Assembly (NCBI GenBank): GCA_019240405.1
Contig: JAFAYL010000026.1
Span: forward strand, 21,827 to 85,826
Reading direction: 5' to 3'
Origin: Acidobacteriaceae bacterium
GTDB taxonomy: Bacteria; Acidobacteriota; Terriglobia; Bryobacterales; Bryobacteraceae
DNA length: 64,000 nucleotides
In this document: piece by piece, positions 1 to 7,599 of the stretch
Position numbering within the stretch: the stretch's first letter is position 1
Layout of the letters: each line of letters starts with the position of its first letter
Program-made: the position numbers and the translations under genes
The notes under the pieces: generated by a model
Told to the model about the DNA's origin: nothing
The model's input: the letters and a program-made list of their open reading frames with translations, nothing else
Database searches by the model: none

Positions 1-1
1 G

Positions 2-196
2 CTCGTTGCAGCCGGACTCGCGGCTGGTAAATGCGTCACCTGCTATGAACATGTTCGATTCGAAGTCGAGCAGGCGGGCGGAACGTTCGACTGCCGGCAG
101 GTCGCGCGAGACGGCCGCATTGTCACGGCGCAAACCTGGCAATCGCACCCTGAGTTCTACCGCGAGATTTTTAGCGTTCTCGCGCCAGCGCTCTAG
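2..196 (+). CDS. DJ-1/PfpI family protein, C-terminal fragment
   Basis: The reading frame is open from the first bases of the window to a TAG and is cut at its 5' end by the window edge. The 64 visible residues end a class I glutamine-amidotransferase-like fold: 'LAAGKCVTCYEHVR' followed by 'AGGTFDCRQVARDGRIVTAQT' pieces and 'FYREI', the order seen at the C-terminus of DJ-1/PfpI proteins (V-S-Y/F..., then D-G-x-L/I-V-T-A). The nucleophile elbow would lie upstream and is not visible, so activity (glyoxalase/deglycase-like, chaperone or protease-like) cannot be judged. It reads toward the MarR-type regulator, 81 bp before that gene's likely ATG. Confidence 0.6.
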   Translation, partial: LVAAGLAAGKCVTCYEHVRFEVEQAGGTFDCRQVARDGRIVTAQTWQSHPEFYREIFSVLAPAL

Positions 197-226
197 TAAA
201 CCCCTAGCGCACATCTCCAAAAACAA

Positions 227-245
227 TAGTTGACATCGTCAACTA
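227..245. promoter_or_regulatory. Perfect inverted repeat, probable MarR operator
   Basis: TAGTTGAC-ATC-GTCAACTA is a perfect 8-bp inverted repeat with a 3-nt spacer. The sequence TTGACA at 230-235 inside it could be a -35 box. It lies 33 bp before the likely ATG of the MarR-GNAT gene. Dyads of the TTGAC...GTCAA kind are typical MarR-family targets, so autorepression is the natural inference. Confidence 0.65.
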
Positions 246-277
246 ATCCGGGCATCCTGCTTTTATGTCGACAGCAG

Positions 278-1042
278 ATGTCTCTCGCGGACCTCATCCC
301 CGCATTCCGCCGATTCAACCGCGCCTACACTCGGCTCCTCGAAACCCTCAATGAGCGCTATCTGCGCACCGAATACAGTCTCGCCGAAGGCCGGGTGCTG
401 TACGAATTAGCGACGCGCTCGAAGCCGCAGGCAAAAGAAGTCGCGGAGGCGCTCGGGCTCGATGCCGGATACCTCAGCCGCATTCTCACCAAATTCGAAA
501 TGTCCGGTCTCGTCGTGCGCGCCGCTGCAAGGCAGGACAAACGCGCCGCCCATCTTTTGCTCACTGCCCGCGGCCGCGCGGCTATTCGCGCGCTGAATGT
601 ACGCGCCGACAAACAGGCGCGCGCGATTCTTGGCGGAATATCTCCCGGCCAGCGCGTTAAATTTGCCGGTGCTCTGCGGGCCATCGAGGAAACGATACTT
701 GGCAGCCAGCCTGAGCCGCCCACCATTATCCTGCGCCCACATCGTCCCGGCGACATGGGCATTGTGGTGCGGCATCGCGAACAACCGCAAACGGCGAAGC
801 TCAGGCTCCTCTATGTGGATCCCGCTGCGCGAGGCCGTCGGTTGGGTCAGACGCTCGTAGCCGAGTGCGTGGGTTTCGCCCGAACCGCCGGGTACAGCAA
901 GATCACGCTCTGGACGCAGAGCATCTTAACCGCCGCGCACCACATCTATCAAACAGCCGGCTTTCAACTCGTGAGTGAGCAGCTGCATCACAGCTTCGGT
1001 AAAGATCTGATCGGACAGACGTGGGAAATGAATCTACTCTAG
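278..1042 (+). CDS. MarR-family regulator fused to GNAT acetyltransferase
   Basis: The protein has two domains. The N-terminal ~150 residues are a MarR winged helix ('SKPQAKEVAEALGLDAGYLS' recognition region, 'R.DKRAAHLLLTARGR' wing). The C-terminal ~90 residues are a GNAT acetyl-CoA-binding fold with 'LYVDPAARGRRLGQTLV' (the R/Q-x-x-G-x-G/A loop) and 'YQTAGFQLV'. MarR-GNAT fusions are a known architecture and are presumed to couple DNA binding to acetylation of a small molecule or protein. The ATG at 278 was chosen because an upstream in-frame TTG at 230 falls inside the palindromic operator. The product would be 254 residues. Substrate and targets are unknown. Confidence 0.85.
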   Translation: MSLADLIPAFRRFNRAYTRLLETLNERYLRTEYSLAEGRVLYELATRSKPQAKEVAEALGLDAGYLSRILTKFEMSGLVVRAAARQDKRAAHLLLTARGRAAIRALNVRADKQARAILGGISPGQRVKFAGALRAIEETILGSQPEPPTIILRPHRPGDMGIVVRHREQPQTAKLRLLYVDPAARGRRLGQTLVAECVGFARTAGYSKITLWTQSILTAAHHIYQTAGFQLVSEQLHHSFGKDLIGQTWEMNLL

Positions 1043-1083
1043 TCGCTACCCGGTTCAAAGTCAAGCGAGTAAACCCGCGCACT

Positions 1084-1584
1084 CTATTCACTGCCTGGCG
1101 CCCGCGAAAAGATTTCGACAAACCCCCACAGTGTTAACACGAACGTCAGCACATGAAGGGCATCGTTGACGGCAGACCAGCGCGTAACGGTAAGGAATGC
1201 CTGCTTCAGTTCTGTGGGATTGTTTATCGCTGCGTTCACATGAGACATCGCCGGGACAAGAACAAACCTGGTTATGCCCGCCCACAGAATCGCTACCACG
1301 GCAGCTGAGTATATCGGGAAACGGCGTGCCTCGTGGACCGCCCGGTCGAAGCGGGACGCGATCGCTGCGGCAACCGTAAAAAGCAGCGCGGCCAAGCCGA
1401 CGCTGGAATAGAAGAGCGGGCCCAGCCCGAGATTCTCTTGATTTGCGAAACGCGCCCAGTCCGTCAAGCCCGTTCGGCCCCACGCCGGCAACTGAACGAG
1501 CGCTCTGTTTGCGGTCACGCCTGCGAGGAGTCCCCCGAAGAAGGTCGCGCCAACCACAAGGCGTTTTGTAATCAAGAACGGCAT
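1084..1584 (-). CDS. DUF1772-like integral membrane protein
   Basis: This is a 166-residue protein with about four hydrophobic segments ('LVVGATFFGGLLAGVTANRA', 'LFYSSVGLAALLFTVAAAIA', 'IYSAAVVAILWAGITRFVLV', 'ALHVLTFVLTLWGFVEIF'). The pattern of an N-terminal membrane segment, a central W-x-x-F loop and a final helix resembles DUF1772/anthrone-oxygenase-like proteins, which often sit beside a TetR regulator. The ATG at 1584 is preferred over the TTG at 1599 because GGGAG lies 8 nt before it. The gene is divergent from the TetR gene, and two palindromes cover its promoter, so TetR control is likely. Function is unknown. Confidence 0.7.
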   Translation of the reverse strand: MPFLITKRLVVGATFFGGLLAGVTANRALVQLPAWGRTGLTDWARFANQENLGLGPLFYSSVGLAALLFTVAAAIASRFDRAVHEARRFPIYSAAVVAILWAGITRFVLVPAMSHVNAAINNPTELKQAFLTVTRWSAVNDALHVLTFVLTLWGFVEIFSRAPGSE

Positions 1585-1604
1585 AAAACCATCTCCCAAC
1601 TGAG

Positions 1605-1640
1605 GTGAGCACTCACGTTATTATAGCAGTGAGTACTCAC
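1605..1640. promoter_or_regulatory. Twin palindromic TetR-type operators over a promoter
   Basis: There are two 12-bp palindromes, GTGAGCACTCAC (1605-1616, one central mismatch) and GTGAGTACTCAC (1629-1640, perfect), with centres 24 bp apart. Between them, on the minus strand, is TATAAT (1625-1620), a consensus -10 for the DUF1772 gene. A lone half-site GTGAGCAC occurs again at 1778-1785, 22 bp before the TetR start. The arrangement suggests two TetR dimers on one promoter, with weaker autoregulation. Confidence 0.65.
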
Positions 1641-1806
1641 CATTGCCGCGAACGGCGAATCGGGCCGTCAATGACATTCCCGCGTCCGGCGACCGTCTGG
1701 GATCCTCTTACACCTCTCGCTTGCAGCTATCCTGACGGTTTGGGCGCTGCGTAACAGTGCGAGTAGACGCTAACCGGGTGAGCACGCTACTTACTGAAGT
1801 TGAAGT

Positions 1807-2406
1807 ATGCCAAGAAACGGCCGGAATACACGTCAGCAAATTCTCAATGCCGCTCAGCGGGTAATTAGCGAAGGGGGATTCACGCGCCTAACCACCAGCG
1901 AGGTGGCCCGCGAAGCCGGGTGTGCCGAGGGCACCATCTTTAGATATTTCAAGCGCAAGGAAGATTTGTGTCTCGCAGTCGTGTTGGAGAATGCGCCGAA
2001 ATTTAAAGACACCATCGCTCGCAAACGCGCTGGCATCGGGTCGGTGAAGAAGAATCTCGAAGAGATTGTGCTCGCCGCGATCCGCTTTTCCGACGACCTG
2101 ATCCCCCTAGGAGTATCGTTGTTTGCGGATGCCAACTTATTGGCTCGTTATCGTCAGGCGTGGAACAAGAGTGAAGGCGGGCCGAAGGAAGCTTTTGATT
2201 TGATTGCGACGTATATTTCAGAAGAGCAGCAGCTCGGCCGTATCAAACGTAAAGCGGCGCCGCTACTCGTGAGCGCTCTGTTGTTGGGACCATGTTTTCA
2301 CTGGACCTTCCTGCGGCAGGGTATGGGCAAGAACGTGCTGCCAATGTCTGACCGGGAGTTCGCGAGGGGCATGGTCTCCATACTTCTACTCGGCTTGGAA
2401 GATTGA
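1807..2406 (+). CDS. TetR family transcriptional regulator
   Basis: This 199-residue protein begins with a TetR DNA-binding domain: 'TRQQILNAAQRVISEGGF', then the helix-turn-helix 'TTSEVAREAGCAEGTIFRYF' and 'KRKEDL'. The C-terminal helical region has no recognisable ligand signature. It is divergent from the DUF1772 membrane protein gene and is the probable repressor acting at the palindromes between them. It starts at ATG 1807. A GTGAGCAC half-site 22 bp upstream suggests autoregulation. The inducing ligand cannot be inferred. Confidence 0.9.
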   Translation: MPRNGRNTRQQILNAAQRVISEGGFTRLTTSEVAREAGCAEGTIFRYFKRKEDLCLAVVLENAPKFKDTIARKRAGIGSVKKNLEEIVLAAIRFSDDLIPLGVSLFADANLLARYRQAWNKSEGGPKEAFDLIATYISEEQQLGRIKRKAAPLLVSALLLGPCFHWTFLRQGMGKNVLPMSDREFARGMVSILLLGLED

Positions 2407-2458
2407 AAGCGCGGAGAATGATCTCACGCCGCTCGTCTGATCAATCACCACTTTGCTT

Positions 2459-2887
2459 ATGACCACGAGCGATCTCCATGATTTCCTGGCAAGTTGCAAA
2501 CTCGGCGTTCTGGGCACAATTGGCCCAGACAATCGTCCACAATCTTCGTTGGTCGGCATAGCCACTAGCGGCAGGTTAGAGATCATTTTCGATACTTTAG
2601 ACACCACGCGGAAATACCGCAACCTCATCGCGCGGCCGGCGTGTTGTTTCGCGGTCGGATGGGCCGGGGAGCAGACCGTGCAGTATGAGGGCGAGGCAAC
2701 CGAACTTACGGGGGGCGAACTGGGGCACTATCAAGGAATATATTTTGAAGCGTGGCCCGAGTGTCGCTCCCACCTGAGTTGGACCGGCATAACGTATTTC
2801 GTTGTCCGGCCGCGATGGATTCGTTTTAGCGACTTCGATCAACGTCCGCCATTCATACGAGAGTTCTTAGAAAAGGATATAGAGTGA
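2459..2887 (+). CDS. Pyridoxamine 5'-phosphate oxidase-like (FMN split-barrel) protein
   Basis: The 142-residue product has the FMN-binding split-barrel pattern: 'FLASCKLGVLGTIGPDNRPQ', 'SSLVGIA...LEIIFDTLDTTRKYRNL' and 'ITYFVVRPRWIRFSDF'. Such proteins bind FMN or F420 and act as small oxidoreductases; the real substrate is unknown and true PdxH activity is not implied. ATG 2459 is preferred to the in-frame TTG at 2453. The stop overlaps the next start (GTGA, 2884-2887), which implies translational coupling to the DUF6624 gene. Confidence 0.75.
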   Translation: MTTSDLHDFLASCKLGVLGTIGPDNRPQSSLVGIATSGRLEIIFDTLDTTRKYRNLIARPACCFAVGWAGEQTVQYEGEATELTGGELGHYQGIYFEAWPECRSHLSWTGITYFVVRPRWIRFSDFDQRPPFIREFLEKDIE

Positions 2888-3468
2888 ACGAAACACTGCG
2901 GGAAGAGCTGACAGCCATGGCCGCCGAGGATCGTCGCGTGCGCCAGGAGTTGCTGCAAGCTGGAAAACTCGGAGACGGATATGCGCCACAAATGGAAGAG
3001 GTCCATCGCAAGAACGCATCGCGCCTGAAACAAATTATTCTCGAGCACGGCTGGCCTGATCGCGATTTGGTCGGTGAGGAGGGCACATTAGCTGCTTGGC
3101 TCATTGCACAACACGCAATTGGCGATCCCGAATTCCAAAAAAGCGCCCTCACGTTAATTCAACAAAAGGTCGAACACAGAAGAGTGCCAGCTGCTCAGGA
3201 GGCATACTTGTCCGATCGCATTGCCATGTACGAGGGGCGGCCGCAGAAATACGGCACTCAATCTGTGCTGTGCCCTGATGGCCAATACAAGCGATGGAAC
3301 ACTGAGGATCCTGAGCACCTGAATGAGCGGCGAGTCTCAATGGGAATGCCTCCCGTTGAGGACGACCCTCCCGAGATGCAACCTACATCTCAATCGCTAG
3401 TGGAGTATCAACACTGGCTCGTCGGGTACGAAGATTGGCTGCGTAGAACTGGTTGGCGGCGGACCTGA
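2884..3468 (+). CDS. DUF6624 domain protein
   Basis: This soluble 194-residue protein starts at a GTG that overlaps the preceding stop. It contains 'DRRVRQELL', 'PQMEEVHRKNASRLKQII', 'HGWPDRDLVGEEGTLAAWLI', 'QHAIGDPEFQ', 'YLSDRIAMYEGRPQKYGTQ' and 'MGMPPVEDDPP', which together match the pattern I know for DUF6624. No catalytic function is established for the family. No signal peptide or membrane segment is visible. Coupling to an FMN split-barrel protein hints at a shared role but does not define it. Confidence 0.65.
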   Translation: MNETLREELTAMAAEDRRVRQELLQAGKLGDGYAPQMEEVHRKNASRLKQIILEHGWPDRDLVGEEGTLAAWLIAQHAIGDPEFQKSALTLIQQKVEHRRVPAAQEAYLSDRIAMYEGRPQKYGTQSVLCPDGQYKRWNTEDPEHLNERRVSMGMPPVEDDPPEMQPTSQSLVEYQHWLVGYEDWLRRTGWRRT

Positions 3469-3496
3469 AAGGCCGGTTTCCAGGCAGTTCTGTGAC

Positions 3497-4357
3497 TCAC
3501 TTTTCGTGCCGCACTCGAAAATGTGCAGGAATGGTGAAAACGTCAGCACCTGCCGGTTCAGATTTGAAGCGGGAGAGCCTGGAAACGCTTCTGAATATGC
3601 GCGTACCCGGTTCGTACTCTCCTCCTACGGGTACCGCAACCGTCCATTCAACAATCCGCTGCACCGCGTAACCGCCGAGCTTTCTGGCTTCACCATCCAC
3701 AAGGCCGAATCCCTCCCGGATTCCAAGCGAGCAAACTCCGCTATCATCTGGCCCCAGCTTACTTAGACAGTCCTCCAAAAAGTCGGTCACCTCGCGAAAC
3801 GGGATTTGCGGAACCATCACGTACTCCGCCCTCAACACAATGTGACCTTTGTTTGCGCCAGAAACCGCGATTCCTGTCGCATCATAGGATACGGGATGGT
3901 TGCCGGAATCGTCGAGTGCCTGGTCTTCGCGCTCGAATCGAATTGCCAGCCTAGTTCCGCCCGCTACACTCCTCGCCAGCCGTCGTTTGAAACCTTCAAT
4001 AGGCCACACCATTGCCGTTCGCTTTGTCCGGTCAATTGTCGTCACTGTTCCGGCATCGATGTCCAGAATCTCAGTCGCGAGTGATTGTACGCGAGCTATA
4101 CGGTGACCTTGCACGTAAACAGTCGAGTCCTGACATTCGTTGGCTTCAAAAGGAGCAACTCTGTAATCGCTCGCTTCAAACCGCGACGGCAACATGCCTC
4201 CGTTCAAGGCAGGAAGCACATCGTACATTCCATACCGTGATCCGGCACAATCGTCGAACTGCACATCGCTCCTCGCGTGCCCAGCAGAAATGCAGATAAC
4301 CGCGGCTAGCTTTATAACCAACGAGCCGAGAGAGAGCACTTTCCCGAAGCTGGCCAT
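3497..4357 (-). CDS. Secreted hypothetical protein
   Basis: The protein has 286 residues. The first ~29 form a signal peptide ('VLSLGSLVIKLAAVICISAG', then 'HARS'). The mature part is rich in beta-strand-like segments ('STVYVQGHRIARVQSLATEI', 'TVTTIDRTKRTAMVWPIEGF', 'RIVEWTVAVPVGGEYEPGTR') and has five cysteines that could form disulfides in the periplasm. I do not recognise the family. Alternating phrases such as 'TTIDRTKRTAMVWP' resemble DUF4412-like or outer-membrane-lipoprotein-sorting folds, but this is a weak impression. No operon partner is evident. Confidence 0.6.
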   Translation of the reverse strand: MASFGKVLSLGSLVIKLAAVICISAGHARSDVQFDDCAGSRYGMYDVLPALNGGMLPSRFEASDYRVAPFEANECQDSTVYVQGHRIARVQSLATEILDIDAGTVTTIDRTKRTAMVWPIEGFKRRLARSVAGGTRLAIRFEREDQALDDSGNHPVSYDATGIAVSGANKGHIVLRAEYVMVPQIPFREVTDFLEDCLSKLGPDDSGVCSLGIREGFGLVDGEARKLGGYAVQRIVEWTVAVPVGGEYEPGTRIFRSVSRLSRFKSEPAGADVFTIPAHFRVRHEK

Positions 4358-4380
4358 CTTGCTATTGCATCAGAACTAAA

Positions 4381-4659
4381 GCTCAATCCCTGCTCGAGCT
4401 ACGAACGTTGAACGCGCAGGACGTGCAAACCCATCTCTCAGAGCTCCTCAAGCGCCACAAAGGCTTCGCTCTGGTGGCCGTGAAGAGCGATTTCGGCGCC
4501 TTCCTGTAATGGAAGCAGACCATCCTTATCCAGTGTGCCGGTAGCGATCCGCTTTGGCGAAAGCTGACGGAGAGTGATAAACGCGACCTTCTGAACAAGG
4601 CCGCATCCCAGATCGAAGAATATTACAGCCGGATCGAAGCCAAACACGCTCGTCCATAA
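4381..4659 (+). pseudogene. Decayed small gene with an in-frame stop
   Basis: On the plus strand one frame reads through 4381-4659 with only one interruption, a TAA at 4507-4509. Before it the frame reads 'LNAQDVQTHLSELLKRHKGF' and 'ALVAVKSDFGAFL'. After it the frame reads 'WKQTILIQCAGSDPLWRKL', 'TESDKRDLLNKAASQIEEY' and 'YSRIEAKHARP'. Both halves have G/C-rich third positions and amphipathic helix character, unlike the competing minus-strand frame. No start codon with a ribosome-binding site is visible. The likeliest reading is a small helical protein inactivated by one nonsense change; a sequencing error is the alternative. Confidence 0.35.
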
Positions 4660-4706
4660 CTCCATGGACGCCTAAGCAGGTTGCGCTCTCTCGCTCGTGT
4701 CCCTCC

Positions 4707-5120
4707 TCAGCACCCCTTCCTTTCTCCTGAATGGTATTGCTCGTCACTGACATGTTCCATCCACTCAGTAACCTTTCCGTTGAGCTTTTCTTGGATAGCA
4801 ATGTGCGTCATGCTTGTCGTCGGCGTGGCTCCGTGCCAATGCTTCTCACCTGGCGAAAACCACACCACATCACCGGGGCGAATCTCCTCGACCGCGCCAC
4901 CTTCGCGCTGTGCCCAGCCACACCCAGCCGTGATGATGAGGGTCTGTCCCAGTGGATGAGTATGCCAGGCCGTGCGCGCGCCGGGTTCAAAGGTCACGCT
5001 CGCGCTCTGAACAAGCGCGGGATCAGGCGCCTGGAAGAGCGGATCAATTCTTACGTCCCCGGTGAACCACTCGGAAGGTCCGTTTGCGGAGGGTTGCGAG
5101 CCGGCTCGTTTGATTTCCAT
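4707..5120 (-). CDS. Cupin domain protein
   Basis: This 137-residue single-domain cupin has motif 1 '[19 protein letters not shown]' (H-T-H plus Q, with E in '[20 protein letters not shown]'). Its phrase '[20 protein letters not shown]' is typical of small metal-binding cupins related to carboxymuconolactone-decarboxylase-associated and mandelonitrile-lyase-like cupins. The metal-binding His residues are intact, so a metal-dependent enzyme or sensor is plausible. ATG 5120 ('[12 protein letters not shown]') was chosen instead of a TTG at 5165, because that upstream segment is not cupin-like. The DUF433 gene lies 41 bp upstream on the same strand. Confidence 0.8.
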   Translation of the reverse strand: MEIKRAGSQPSANGPSEWFTGDVRIDPLFQAPDPALVQSASVTFEPGARTAWHTHPLGQTLIITAGCGWAQREGGAVEEIRPGDVVWFSPGEKHWHGATPTTSMTHIAIQEKLNGKVTEWMEHVSDEQYHSGERKGC

Positions 5121-5161
5121 GCTTGGCTTATGGAAATCGGCGTCCGCCTGAAAGTGAAGCT

Positions 5162-5485
5162 TCAATGCCGTCTAAACGAAAGCTCATGTCGCGCGCGTTC
5201 AAAGTGTTCGGCTAGTTCCGGTGGAAGCGCGTTGCTCGTCTTGAACTCTTCCCACCTTTCGTCTTGTGCGTTCAGATATGCATCAATCTCTTTCGGATGC
5301 TCAAGGATGAACGTAATAGCTCCGTAAAGCTTCGCGAGAGATCCGATCGAAGGATAGGCTTCAAAGATCTCTTCCGGCGAGCGTCCGTCATGAAATTCGT
5401 AGGCCACGATGTCAAGGCCAATGCGTGTCCCGCCCACGTGATAGCAGCCGTTTCGGATTTCCACGTACTGGTTAGCAGGCATCAT
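5162..5485 (-). CDS. DUF433 domain protein
   Basis: The protein contains '[20 protein letters not shown]', '[20 protein letters not shown]' and '[20 protein letters not shown]', the compact winged-helix-like DUF433 pattern (G-G-T-R-I, then S-P-E-E-I, then Y-P). DUF433 proteins are often antitoxins of DUF5615-type toxins. Here no such toxin is adjacent, so it may be a solitary regulator or a relic. ATG-ATG at 5485 was preferred; a TTG at 5524 would add 13 residues. It is followed by the cupin gene on the same strand. Confidence 0.7.
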   Translation of the reverse strand: MMPANQYVEIRNGCYHVGGTRIGLDIVAYEFHDGRSPEEIFEAYPSIGSLAKLYGAITFILEHPKEIDAYLNAQDERWEEFKTSNALPPELAEHFERARHELSFRRH

Positions 5486-5615
5486 GGCCGTACACTCATT
5501 CTTAGTCGATTTTACTTCAGCCAATCGGTATCAGCCCACCAGCGAAGGTTCGCCGCCGGGCAGGATCATTGAGGCATTTCCCTTCGAGACGTGCGTGATC
5601 TCCCAGCGCCTCTCT

Positions 5616-5643
5616 GGCAGACGACACAAGGCGATCGTCTGCC
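5616..5643. repeat. REP-like hairpin, copy 1
   Basis: GGCAGACGA and TCGTCTGCC form a perfect 9-bp inverted repeat around a 10-nt loop, 28 bp before the glgA start. Nearly the same element (ACGACACAA, two or three purines, CGATCGTCTGCCCCAC) occurs at 38015-38043 behind ilvC. Two copies of a long hairpin 32 kb apart in non-coding DNA suggest a dispersed palindromic repeat. Confidence 0.6.
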
Positions 5644-5671
5644 CCACCGGAACACTCAGTACAATCGGCGC

Positions 5672-7081
5672 ATGGCGAAAATTCTGATGGTTTCCTCCGA
5701 AGCCGCGCCGTTTGCGAAAACGGGTGGTCTCGCCGACGTCTTAGGAGCGCTCCCTAAAGCGCTGGTCGAAGCAGGCGAAGAAGCCGCCGTCGTACTGCCG
5801 CTCTATCGCCATGCCGCAGTTCTGAATCCTCGCCCCGTATACGACCGCTTGCAATTTGCCGTTGGGAGCCGCGGCTTTTCTGCCAACATCCTCGAGCAGG
5901 TGCAGGGCGGAGTTCGCTATTTCTTCGTCCGCATACCAGAGCTGTACGACCGCGATGCCTTTTACGACGAAGGCGGCCGCGAGTATCCCGATAATCACCT
6001 CCGTTTCGCTGCGCTGTGTCATGCGGCGCTCGGAGTAGCGCGCTATCTGTTCAACCCCGATATCATCCATGGCCACGATTGGCAGGCTGGTTTGCTGCCC
6101 GTCCTCTTGCGCGATACATTCCGTTACCACCCCGCTTACCTGGGAATGAAAACCGTTTTCACGATTCACAACCTGGGCTATCAGGGATTATTCACGGCAA
6201 GAGCGCTGGCGGATTTAGGCCTTCCCGCGCGGCTCTTCAGGCCGGACCTGCTCGAATTCTACGGACAAATCAGCCTCTTGAAAGGCGGCCTGGTTTATAG
6301 CGATATGCTTACGACCGTCAGCCCGCGCTACGCGCAAGAAATTCAAACTCCCGCTTTTGGATTTGGCATGGATGGGCTGCTCCGCGCGCGCAGCAGTTCT
6401 CTTGTCGGCATCCTGAATGGCGCCGATTACGGCGCCTGGGATCCAGCCACAGATCGCAACATCCCGAAGAATTATGACAGAACCCACCTGGACGGCAAAC
6501 GGGAATGTAAGCGAGCTCTGCTGGCCGAGGCTGGTCTCCCGAGCGATCGGCTAGAGCGGCCATTGATGGGAATGGTCTCCCGCTTTGCCGAGCAGAAGGG
6601 ATTCGATCTGCTGATGCATATCCCGCACGAATTAGCAGCCGAAGACCTGTCGCTCGTTGTGTTGGGCTCGGGCGACCGTCGGCTCGAAGATTTCTTCCGG
6701 CGATTTGCTTCTGCCTACCCCGATCGCGTGGCTGCAAAAATAGGTTACGACGAAGGCTTGGCGCACCGCATCGAAGCTGGTTCCGACATGTTTCTGATGC
6801 CGAGCCGCTACGAGCCCTGCGGACTGAACCAGATGTACAGCATGCGATACGGAACGCTGCCGGTCGTGCACGCAACCGGCGGTTTAGACGATACCGTGGA
6901 CGCCGATACCGGTTTCAAATTTAGGGCAGACGATTCTCACGACCTACTTGCGTGTGTACGCGACGCGCTTCAGGTATATGGCACTCCGCGTTGGACTGAA
7001 ATGATGAATGCCGCTATGCAGCGCGATTTTTCATGGCCTGTCTCGGCGGCCGAATACATCCGTCTGTACCGGCGGCTGTAA
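5672..7081 (+). CDS. glgA: Glycogen synthase (ADP-glucose, GT5)
   Basis: GlgA transfers glucose from ADP-glucose to the non-reducing end of alpha-1,4-glucan in the cytoplasm. The 469-residue length is typical. Near the N-terminus is 'PFAKTGGLADVLGALPKAL' with the substrate-binding Lys16. Further on are 'GHDWQAGLLPVLL', 'VFTIHNLGYQGLF' and 'TVSPRYAQEIQTPAFGFGMD', and the C-terminal half has 'MVSRFAEQKGFDLL' and 'MPSRYEPCGLNQMYSMRYGT' (E-P-C-G-L-x-Q). ATG 5672 is the family start ('MAKILMVSSEAAPFAKTGG'). No good Shine-Dalgarno sequence precedes it. It stands alone, without glgB or glgC in the window. Confidence 0.96.
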   Translation: MAKILMVSSEAAPFAKTGGLADVLGALPKALVEAGEEAAVVLPLYRHAAVLNPRPVYDRLQFAVGSRGFSANILEQVQGGVRYFFVRIPELYDRDAFYDEGGREYPDNHLRFAALCHAALGVARYLFNPDIIHGHDWQAGLLPVLLRDTFRYHPAYLGMKTVFTIHNLGYQGLFTARALADLGLPARLFRPDLLEFYGQISLLKGGLVYSDMLTTVSPRYAQEIQTPAFGFGMDGLLRARSSSLVGILNGADYGAWDPATDRNIPKNYDRTHLDGKRECKRALLAEAGLPSDRLERPLMGMVSRFAEQKGFDLLMHIPHELAAEDLSLVVLGSGDRRLEDFFRRFASAYPDRVAAKIGYDEGLAHRIEAGSDMFLMPSRYEPCGLNQMYSMRYGTLPVVHATGGLDDTVDADTGFKFRADDSHDLLACVRDALQVYGTPRWTEMMNAAMQRDFSWPVSAAEYIRLYRRL

Positions 7082-7187
7082 CTTAAGTACTAGCAGGCGC
7101 AAGATTTACGATTCTGCCGCGCGAAAAACTAACCAAGTAATGATGAATCAAATTCGGAGAGATTGTCATCCATCTTAAAGAGGGGAT

Positions 7188-7541
7188 ATGGCAGGTAACA
7201 ACACACAAACTTTTACAGACACTAGCTTTGACAAAGAAGTCCTGAATGCAGACGTGCCCGTTCTGGTGGATTTTTGGGCCGAATGGTGCGGTCCCTGCCG
7301 TATGATGGGCCCCACCGTGGACCAGGTGGCAACCGATTACGCCGGCAGAGTGAAGGTTGGTAAACTCGACGTCGATTCGAACCCGCAGACCGCAGCCCGC
7401 TACGGCATCCGCGGCATACCGACCCTGCTGCTCTTTAAGAACGGGAAAGTAGTCGATCAGAAGGTCGGCGCAATCGGCAAACCGGAATTCCAAAAAATGC
7501 TGGACGCCCATGTCCAGATTCCGGCCGCGAAGGCCAGCTAA
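7188..7541 (+). CDS. trxA: Thioredoxin
   Basis: This is a cytoplasmic thiol-disulfide reductase of 117 residues. The active site W33-C34-G35-P36-C37 is intact within 'LVDFWAEWCGPCRMMGP', and the cis-proline lies in 'GIRGIPTLLLFKNGK' (P78). There is no signal peptide, so this is the general thioredoxin and not a membrane-anchored Tlp/Res protein. AGAGG just before the ATG gives a clear ribosome-binding site. No thioredoxin reductase gene is nearby. Confidence 0.96.
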   Translation: MAGNNTQTFTDTSFDKEVLNADVPVLVDFWAEWCGPCRMMGPTVDQVATDYAGRVKVGKLDVDSNPQTAARYGIRGIPTLLLFKNGKVVDQKVGAIGKPEFQKMLDAHVQIPAAKAS

Positions 7542-7599
7542 AGCTCACTCCCTCCCTGCCGCCCTGAGTCGCAGAATCAGAGCATAACGGTGCTACGCT

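Noticed and set aside
961..1121. Minus-strand frames overlapping the MarR-GNAT gene
   Set aside because: They are shadows of the plus-strand coding sequence and show no domain.
4438..4665. 75-codon minus-strand gene
   Set aside because: The plus-strand frame, despite one stop, has better third-position composition and helix-like sequence.
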